Shown here: positions 6,243 through 10,478 of the stretch, one piece after another
How the letters are laid out: the number at the start of each line of letters is the position of its first letter
How positions within the stretch are numbered: position 1 is the first letter of the stretch
Assembly (NCBI GenBank): GCA_029550985.1
Contig: JAKPGH010000011.1
Coordinates: 1-10,478 of the forward strand
Source: Bacillota bacterium
GTDB taxonomy: Bacteria > Bacillota > Clostridia > Oscillospirales > Ruminococcaceae
Direction of reading: 5' to 3'
Length of the DNA: 10,478 nucleotides
The notes under the pieces: model-generated
Seen by the model: only the letters and a program-made list of their open reading frames with translations
Told to the model about the DNA's origin: nothing
The model's database searches: none
Made by a program: the position numbers and the translations under genes

Positions 6243-7928
6243 TTGCTGCAACAAAACGAAGGGGCCGACACCCCGGTGCAGAGCGGAACGCCTGCCGCCG
6301 GAGAAAAGCCAATATCGGAACTGCTGGCGGGGGGCGCCACCTCGATGGGACAGGGCCCCGCTTCCCCAATCAATGTGCTGAATTTGGAAGAGCGTCAGCC
6401 CTCCCAGAATTTTGACCCGCTGAATTTTTCGTTGGATGATTTTCCTCTGCCTCCTGCCATTCAAACGGATTTATTCGAGTCGGTGGCGCCGGCGGCCGCT
6501 CCCCAGTCCCAGGCCGCGGCACAACCTACCCCTGCGCCCAACCCTCCTTCCGCTCCGCAGGAGCAGGCAAAGCCCGCCAAGGCAAAGTTCCAAAAGGGGT
6601 TAAAGAGTAAACTGAAAAACCTGCTGAGCTATCGCCTGGTGGTAACCCGGGTGGGCGGCATGGGGGAAGTGAGTGTGGAAGCCGAAGAAGAAGAGGAGTC
6701 CCCCGCTCCCCCAAAAACAAAGCCGGCCAAGAAAAAGGCGCCCAAAAAGCCTCGCCCCAAGAAAGCCAAAAAGCAAAAGGCGGCCAAGAAAGCCCCCCAA
6801 AAGGATGGCTCCAGCCGCAAAAAGCTCATCATCGGCTTGACGGCGGGAGGGGCCATTCTGGTGGGAAGCATCGGCGCCATATTGCTAACCCGAAGCTGGA
6901 ATCAGCCCGACCGCCTGATGGAAAAGGCCCGGCAGTACATGGCGGAAGAGCAGTACGAAAAGGCCATTGCCACCTACGAAAAGCTCATTAAAAGCAACGA
7001 GCTGGTGCCCGAAGCTTATTTGGGATTGGCGGATGGTTTGGTGGCCACCAACGATTTGGAAGGCGCTTTGGGCAAACTGTCGGTGGGTTATAAGGAAACC
7101 CGGGACGAGCGGCTTTCCCAGCGGTTGGCGGAGCTGGACCCTCAAATCCCCGACGAAGAAGGCAAAGCCCCTGCCGCTCTTTCCACCGAGCCGATTCAGT
7201 GGAAAGACCCCGCTTTTGAAAGCATGGTGCGCCTGGCGCTGAACAAGCCTCAGGGCCCCATCAGCGAAGCGGATCTGGCGGGGATTACCAACCTGAAAAT
7301 CTTAGGCGGGGACCACGCTTCCGTGGAGGGTAACCTTTACGCCATCAACGGAGTGGACGGCTACACCATCGGCGGGGTAACCTATACCCAGCGGGGCAAC
7401 ATCACCTCGTTGGACGACGTGGTTCATTTCAAGAATTTGACCCGCCTGACGGTAGGCTACAATCAGGTGCGGGACATTTCCGCCCTGAAAGAGATGAAGG
7501 GACTTACCACCGTCAGCCTGTACGCCAACGACATCACCGACCTTTCCCCCCTGAAGGAAATTAAAACCCTGAAATATCTGTTCCTCTACAACAATCACAT
7601 TTCCGACCTTACCCCTCTGGCGGAGTTGGACCAGTTGGTTTTGCTGTCCCTGCAATACAATCAAATTCGGGATATTGCCCCATTGGCGGGGCTTACCCAG
7701 TTGCAGGAGCTGTATATCAGCCACAACCAAATCGAGGACCTTACCCCCTTAAAAAATCTGGACCAGCTCACCTTCCTGGACGCCAGCGACAACAAAATTT
7801 CCGACCTGGAACCCATTGCGGCGCTGGAGGGCCTGACCGACGCCAACTTTGTGGGCAACCCGGTGTCCGATTACTCTCCAGCCTCCCACATTCAAAATAT
7901 TAACCATTCCTTTGGAAAAACCCGCTGA
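6243..7928 (+). CDS. Membrane-anchored TPR and leucine-rich-repeat protein
   Basis: About 561 aa from the TTG at 6243. Residues 1-110 are Pro/Ala/Gln-rich and probably disordered. An acidic run (EAEEEEES, about 146-153) is followed by a Lys/Ala/Pro tract (about 158-194) with some 17 lysines, like a histone H1 tail. One hydrophobic helix, LIIGLTAGGAILVGSIGAILLT (195-216), follows. The positive-inside rule puts the N-terminus in the cytoplasm and the rest outside. Residues about 221-290 look like one or two TPR-type helical pairs (RQYMAEEQYEKAIATYEKLI). Residues about 399-552 hold seven 22-residue leucine-rich repeats of the internalin/SDS22 type (LxxLxLxxNxIxDLxPLxxLxx). There is no signal peptide, LPXTG or other wall anchor, and the protein ends just after the last repeat. 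It lies 75 bp after sbcC with no terminator between, so co-transcription is possible. Ligand and role are unknown; binding protein or peptide partners is inferred from the repeats. Confidence 0.82.
   Translation: MLQQNEGADTPVQSGTPAAGEKPISELLAGGATSMGQGPASPINVLNLEERQPSQNFDPLNFSLDDFPLPPAIQTDLFESVAPAAAPQSQAAAQPTPAPNPPSAPQEQAKPAKAKFQKGLKSKLKNLLSYRLVVTRVGGMGEVSVEAEEEEESPAPPKTKPAKKKAPKKPRPKKAKKQKAAKKAPQKDGSSRKKLIIGLTAGGAILVGSIGAILLTRSWNQPDRLMEKARQYMAEEQYEKAIATYEKLIKSNELVPEAYLGLADGLVATNDLEGALGKLSVGYKETRDERLSQRLAELDPQIPDEEGKAPAALSTEPIQWKDPAFESMVRLALNKPQGPISEADLAGITNLKILGGDHASVEGNLYAINGVDGYTIGGVTYTQRGNITSLDDVVHFKNLTRLTVGYNQVRDISALKEMKGLTTVSLYANDITDLSPLKEIKTLKYLFLYNNHISDLTPLAELDQLVLLSLQYNQIRDIAPLAGLTQLQELYISHNQIEDLTPLKNLDQLTFLDASDNKISDLEPIAALEGLTDANFVGNPVSDYSPASHIQNINHSFGKTR
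7437..7898 (+). repeat. Seven tandem 66-nt leucine-rich repeat units
   Basis: The translated units begin LTRLTVGYNQVRDI, LTTVSLYANDITDL, LKYLFLYNNHISDL, LVLLSLQYNQIRDI, LQELYISHNQIEDL, LTFLDASDNKISDL and LTDANFVGNPVSDY. Spacing is exactly 22 residues. The asparagine ladder and the DL/DI positions are conserved, while DNA identity between units is low. The array is therefore old and under protein-level selection, unlike the recent repeats at the right end of the window. Confidence 0.9.
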
Positions 7929-7974
7929 CCTTCTCTTGCAAGAAAGGGGAAGCGGTAGCCGTTATCCGGTGAAA

Positions 7975-8009
7975 GAAGAACTGCCCTCTCCAAAGGAGGG
8001 CAGTTCTTC
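7975..8009 (+). terminator. Hairpin after the LRR gene, probable terminator
   Basis: GAAGAACTGCCCTC (7975-7988) pairs perfectly with GAGGGCAGTTCTTC (7996-8009), a 14-bp stem with a 7-nt loop, 46 bases after the LRR stop. The sequence after the stem is not U-rich; the only U residues are inside the 3' arm. Position and stem strength support termination of the sbcD-sbcC-LRR unit. Confidence 0.65.
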
Positions 8010-8041
8010 CCGGATGGGGACTGTCAGGCAATAGACAAACC

Positions 8042-8068
8042 AAAAAGCTCCCGGAATCAACCGGGAGC
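8042..8068 (-). terminator. Intrinsic terminator of the small minus-strand gene
   Basis: Read on the minus strand, GCTCCCGG, a 6-nt loop and CCGGGAGC form an 8-bp GC-rich stem (8047-8068) followed by five T (8046-8042). It starts eight bases beyond the stop codon of the 105-aa gene, which is ideal placement. Confidence 0.8.
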
Positions 8069-8075
8069 CTGATGC

Positions 8076-8393
8076 TCACTCTATCATTTCGCCGTCGGGG
8101 TTTTCCAACATCCGCTCCAACCAGATGGAGGCGATTTTTAAAGCGTCGTACAGATTGTTTTTCTCGGTCTTTTTCTTAATCCGCTCTTTGAGCCGCAACT
8201 CGGGGTTGGTGGATAAAATCTGTACGGTCACTTTTTTGGAGACTTCAAGACCCTGAAAGTCCTTGGTTTCCAGTATTTGCAGCATGGCCACGTATTCGTC
8301 CGCCATATCTCCATAATAAATGGTATTGCCACTGCGCACTAAGGGCTTCCCCTTATAGGTGAGCATCTTTTTGTTGGTTTCTTTTCCGGCCAT
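8076..8393 (-). CDS. Uncharacterised conserved small protein (Clostridia type)
   Basis: A 105-aa soluble protein starting MAGKETNKK, with no signal peptide or membrane helix. It has a basic N-terminal half with KGKPLVRSGNTIYYGDMADEYVAMLQIL (residues about 14-41), a VTVQILSTNPEL strand, a lysine-rich RIKKKTEKNN turn and a final helix LYDALKIASIWLERML. This layout recalls small proteins I have seen in Clostridia genomes with no assigned function; that is memory, not a search. The ATG at 8393 is chosen because GAGAGG lies nine bases upstream. The ATG at 8402 directly abuts that site, and more upstream starts lack one and overlap the promoter. It is monocistronic: its own promoter is upstream and its own terminator downstream. 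It diverges from ridA. Confidence 0.75.
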   Translation of the reverse strand: MAGKETNKKMLTYKGKPLVRSGNTIYYGDMADEYVAMLQILETKDFQGLEVSKKVTVQILSTNPELRLKERIKKKTEKNNLYDALKIASIWLERMLENPDGEMIE

Positions 8394-8402
8394 CTGCTTC
8401 AT

Positions 8403-8408
8403 CCTCTC
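8403..8408 (-). promoter_or_regulatory. Ribosome binding site for the 105-aa gene
   Basis: The minus strand reads GAGAGG nine bases before the ATG at 8393. This supports that start over the longer open frame reaching 8480. Confidence 0.6.
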
Positions 8409-8468
8409 GTCTTGCAATAAGGCAATCGCACCGTTGCCGTGGACGGTGGACTGCCTGCATATGTAATA

Positions 8469-8497
8469 AGTATAGCACAATTACAGCCAGTTGTATA
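8469..8497 (-). promoter_or_regulatory. Extended -10 promoter for the 105-aa gene
   Basis: On the minus strand, TATACA (8497-8492) and TGCTATACT (8477-8469) are separated by 17 bp between hexamers. The TGC gives an extended -10 and TATACT matches five of six consensus bases. The leader to the start codon would be about 70 nt. Confidence 0.55.
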
Positions 8498-8528
8498 CTT
8501 TAATCTCCGGCATTTTTTGCGGATTTTA

Positions 8529-8557
8529 TTGATTGTGTTTTTTCCGTCAGTTAGAAA
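8529..8557 (+). promoter_or_regulatory. Weak candidate promoter for ridA
   Basis: TTGATT (8529-8534) and TAGAAA (8552-8557) are spaced by 17 bp, each with about four of six consensus matches, and lie 34 bases before the ridA start. No stronger plus-strand candidate was found in 8394-8591. Confidence 0.3.
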
Positions 8558-8591
8558 TCACAGTATTTGAAATCGGAAGGAGTGTTTTACC

Positions 8592-8972
8592 GTGCTAATT
8601 CCCACCAATACCCCCAATGCGCCGGCTGCCATCGGTCCCTATTCCCAGGCCATTCGCTTTCAAAATATGCTGTTTACCTCCGGGCAGATTCCTCTCGACC
8701 CCGCCACAGGGGAAGTGACGGGAGAGGACGTCACCGCCCAGGCGGACCGCGTACTGCGCAACCTTGGCGCCATTTTGGAAGCCAATGGCATCGGTTTTGA
8801 AAACGTCATCAAAACCACCTGCTTTTTGGCGGATATGAAGGATTTTGCCGCCTTTAATCAGGTGTATGCCAAATACTTTGGCAACCACAAGCCCGCCCGC
8901 TCTTGTGTGGCTGTCAAGGAACTGCCAAAGGGCGTTCTCTGCGAAGTGGAAGCCATAGCGGCCGTTGAATAA
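8592..8972 (+). CDS. ridA: RidA/YjgF/UK114 enamine/imine deaminase
   Basis: A 126-aa cytosolic protein of normal family length. RidA hydrolyses reactive enamines/imines such as 2-aminoacrylate, released by PLP-dependent dehydratases, to keto acids and ammonia. Visible signatures are NAPAAIGPYSQAI (9-21), LFTSGQIPLDPATGE (27-41), VLRNLGAILEANG (54-66) and the C-terminal block PARSCVAVKELPKG followed by CEVEAIA. This block includes the substrate-carboxylate-binding arginine (Arg103) and Glu120. Tyr17 and Ser30 also fit the conserved pocket. Active members are trimers with sites between subunits. The GTG start has GGAAGGAG nine bases upstream. It stands alone, divergent from the 105-aa gene and ended by its own terminator. 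No threonine/serine dehydratase gene is adjacent. Confidence 0.95.
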   Translation: MLIPTNTPNAPAAIGPYSQAIRFQNMLFTSGQIPLDPATGEVTGEDVTAQADRVLRNLGAILEANGIGFENVIKTTCFLADMKDFAAFNQVYAKYFGNHKPARSCVAVKELPKGVLCEVEAIAAVE

Positions 8973-9075
8973 CAATCGACACTCGCATCGTAGAACCACC
9001 AACATTGAACTAAAACACTGCGCGGTTCTCTCTGTTTGGTTGTTCTGCATCAGCCGGAGATTGCAAATGGATGTC

Positions 9076-9113
9076 AAGAAGCCCGCGTTGAAAAAAACGC
9101 GGGCTTCTTTTTT
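9076..9113 (+). terminator. Strong intrinsic terminator after ridA
   Basis: AAGAAGCCCGCGTT (9076-9089) pairs perfectly with AACGCGGGCTTCTT (9096-9109), a 14-bp stem with a 6-nt loop. A T-run extends to 9113. It ends ridA transcription. It also lies just beyond the minus-strand gene stop at 9121 and could act on that strand, although no U-tract follows there. The 100 bases between ridA and this stem hold no recognisable gene. Confidence 0.9.
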
Positions 9114-9120
9114 GCAAGAT

Positions 9121-9993
9121 TTACGAAAGGACGGTGTGAACGCCCTTTTCATCCGGAGGGGATACCCAGGTGGAAGCGGGCAGATTGCACACGGGACGGA
9201 CTCCCGTATCGGAGTAGTTGGCGATGGTGGACAGGCGAATCCCGTAGGAATCGACATACCGCACCTCGTTGGGCGTGTAGTAGGTGGGGGTGCGCAGCCA
9301 CCAGCAGGCGGGTTCGTCTTCCGGAAGGTTGCTGCAGTTGGCCAGGGCTTCCGGCGTGTAGTAGCAGACCCAGTCGTACCAGTCAAACAGGGCCAAGAGG
9401 CTCCCTTCCGCGACGCCGCCTTCTTTCCCCAGCCCCAGTTCGGCGCTGCTGGGCAAAAACACTTTGGCTTCCACCACATCGGTGCCGTTGCCGTCCTCCT
9501 CGCATCGCCGCACCACCACATTGGTGGTAAGAAGCTTTGCCGCCAATCCTTCCTCCCAGATATGCAGAAAGCCCGGCAGATGGTAGCTGGGATTGTCCAG
9601 GTAAACATTTTCCGGAATGGGAGGGGCGTCATAGGGATGGGCGGGCTGGTACCATTGCCCGGCAGGGGCGTTGCTGTTGAGCCACCGGGCAATGTTGGAG
9701 TGAATGTAGCGGTTGCTGCCGTCCAGCTTGCGGTAGGGGTCGGGGTTCTGCGGCTCGGCGGCGTCAAAGCACATGGCAAAGATGGCGCAGTCTGCAATCA
9801 GGGTGACGGAGTCGGCCGGATAGCCGGCGTGGTTTTGGTCCGCAATGCGGAACACCAAATGCTTTCCAAACAAGCTGTGAAAGGGGGCTTTGACCGGCAC
9901 CTGCACCAGAGAGCCGATGTCCAAACTCCCCAACTCCAGTTTCGGGGAAGGGACGGCAACCCAGGCGGGGCCTGCTTTTCCTCGGGTGATCAT
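9121..9993 (-). CDS. DUF6273-type phage-like surface/tail protein
   Basis: A 290-aa protein resembling DUF6273-type proteins common in phages and prophages of gut Clostridia (recognised by pattern). Features seen: LGSLDIGSLVQVP (21-33), VFRIADQNHAGYPADSVTLIAD (47-68), a DGSNRYIHSNIARWLNSNAPAGQWY block (91-115), NVYLDNPSYHLPGFLHIWEEGL (129-150), AKVFLPSSAELGLGKEGGVAEGSLLALF (176-203) and a C-terminal WWLRTP (231-236)...GVRPVCNL (264-271). This Trp-rich ending resembles the sulfatase-modifying/C-type-lectin-like ligand-binding domains of phage receptor proteins; that link is inference. No signal peptide or membrane helix is present. The ATG overlaps the upstream gene's TGA (ATGA, 9990-9993) and has AAGGTGG just upstream, so translation is coupled to the fibre-like gene. 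The likely role is a distal tail or host-recognition component. Confidence 0.72.
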   Translation of the reverse strand: MITRGKAGPAWVAVPSPKLELGSLDIGSLVQVPVKAPFHSLFGKHLVFRIADQNHAGYPADSVTLIADCAIFAMCFDAAEPQNPDPYRKLDGSNRYIHSNIARWLNSNAPAGQWYQPAHPYDAPPIPENVYLDNPSYHLPGFLHIWEEGLAAKLLTTNVVVRRCEEDGNGTDVVEAKVFLPSSAELGLGKEGGVAEGSLLALFDWYDWVCYYTPEALANCSNLPEDEPACWWLRTPTYYTPNEVRYVDSYGIRLSTIANYSDTGVRPVCNLPASTWVSPPDEKGVHTVLS

Positions 9994-10478
9994 AGGGCGG
10001 ACACCACCTTGTAGACGGTGGCTTGCGCCGTAAAATCAAAGTCCGGTTGGCCGCTGGCCACGGCGGAAAGGACTCCGTCATGGTTTTCAAAGCAGACTAA
10101 AATCCCCTTTTGGGCCAATTGATGCAGCACCGGCATAGGAGCGGAAAAATCCGCCTGCTCCCCATCCACAACGGGAAGGAACACCGGGTGGCGGAAGCCG
10201 TCTTCGTCCTGGCTCCAGCCCTGGGCGGTGAGTTGGACCGAGTAGATGCGGGGCGTTAAGGCCGCCACTTGAGAAGCGGAGGCTTTATCCTCCAAAGCGG
10301 CGGACAAATTCGCCAGCTCCCCGTCGATGCGGGCGATGTGGGAGGCGTCCGCCTTGGTTGCCAGCGCGTCGGCGGAGGCCTTTTCCTCCAAAGCGGCGGA
10401 CAAATTCGCCAGCTCCCCGTCAATGCGGGCGATGTGGGAGGCGTCCGCCTTGGTTGCCAGCGCGTCGGCGGAGGCTTT
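9990..10478 (-). CDS. Partial repeat-containing tail-fibre-like protein
   Basis: The open frame runs off the right edge of the window; 162 C-terminal residues are visible with no start codon required inside. It begins with Ala-rich coiled-coil-like repeats of 32 residues (LSAALEEKASADALATKA, then DASHIARIDGELAN), typical of trimeric fibre shafts. A C-terminal domain of about 90 residues follows: TPRIYSVQLTAQGWSQDEDGFRHPVFLPVVDGEQADFSAP...TAQATVYKVVSAL. That last domain resembles C-terminal parts of Clostridia phage fibre proteins ('LTAxGW... TVYKV'), recognised by pattern only. The stop overlaps the next gene by 4 bp. Together the two genes look like a fibre plus tip or adhesin module. Confidence 0.65.
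   Translation of the reverse strand, partial: KASADALATKADASHIARIDGELANLSAALEEKASADALATKADASHIARIDGELANLSAALEDKASASQVAALTPRIYSVQLTAQGWSQDEDGFRHPVFLPVVDGEQADFSAPMPVLHQLAQKGILVCFENHDGVLSAVASGQPDFDFTAQATVYKVVSAL
10288..10478 (-). repeat. 96-bp near-identical tandem repeats (32 aa)
   Basis: Copy A (10288-10383) and copy B (10384-10478, cut by the window edge) match at 93 of 95 aligned bases. Both differences (10326 versus 10422, and 10380 versus 10476) are synonymous (Ile and Lys codons). The EDKASA start of a further, divergent unit lies just left of copy A, at about 10270-10287. The near identity suggests recent duplication, and the array continues past the window. Confidence 0.92.

Noticed and set aside
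9180..9310. Diversity-generating retroelement variable region at the end of the DUF6273-type gene
   Set aside because: No reverse transcriptase, template repeat or near-duplicate of this segment exists in the window, so there is no direct evidence. It is kept only as a check in the findings.
8965..10014. A 349-codon plus-strand frame opposite the DUF6273-type gene
   Set aside because: It is Gly/Val/Arg-rich with no domain, has no ribosome site and runs through the ridA terminator. The minus-strand genes have family motifs and coupled starts.
10288..10478. CRISPR-like array at the right edge
   Set aside because: The 96-bp units are contiguous with no unique spacers, stay in one reading frame and differ only by synonymous changes, so they are a coding repeat.

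Overview
The window looks like chromosomal DNA of a fairly GC-rich Clostridia (Firmicutes) species, probably an Oscillospiraceae/Ruminococcaceae-type gut bacterium. This is inferred from strong AGGAGG-type ribosome sites, frequent GTG/TTG starts, the sbcD-sbcC pair, a small Clostridia-type hypothetical protein, and a DUF6273-type phage-like protein. No rRNA or tRNA is present to fix the taxonomy.

Left part (1-2118): a Crp/Fnr-family regulator (+) converges on a DegT/DnrJ/EryC1/StrS-fold protein (-). An AT-rich gap with two perfect hairpins separates them. The DegT-like protein keeps the fold's landmarks but has lost the PLP lysine (Cys188 stands in its place) and most other PLP contacts. It is probably not an ordinary sugar aminotransferase. 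Its promoter region carries an exact TATAAT and a dyad at the predicted transcription start.

Centre (2119-7928): sbcD and sbcC overlap by 4 bp and encode the SbcCD (Mre11-Rad50-like) DNA-end and hairpin nuclease. They are followed after 75 bp, with no visible terminator, by a membrane protein. That protein has a disordered acidic/proline-rich N-terminus, a histone-H1-like lysine tract, one membrane helix, a TPR-like segment and seven 22-residue leucine-rich repeats. These three genes use GTG, TTG and TTG starts, each supported by a Shine-Dalgarno sequence.

Right-centre (7929-9120): two hairpins, then a 105-aa uncharacterised protein (-) diverging from ridA (+), a RidA/YjgF/UK114 enamine/imine deaminase with its own strong intrinsic terminator.

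Right end (9121-10478): two translationally coupled minus-strand genes resembling the distal tail-fibre/surface module of Clostridia phages. One is a DUF6273-type protein ending in a WWLRTP...GVRPVCNL domain. The other is an open-ended protein with near-identical 96-bp (32-aa) tandem repeats and a C-terminal fibre-like domain. No integrase, attachment site or other phage gene is visible, so prophage versus domesticated module cannot be decided here.

The clearest functional unit is sbcD-sbcC, possibly co-transcribed with the LRR membrane gene. The most unusual gene is the lysine-less DegT-fold protein.
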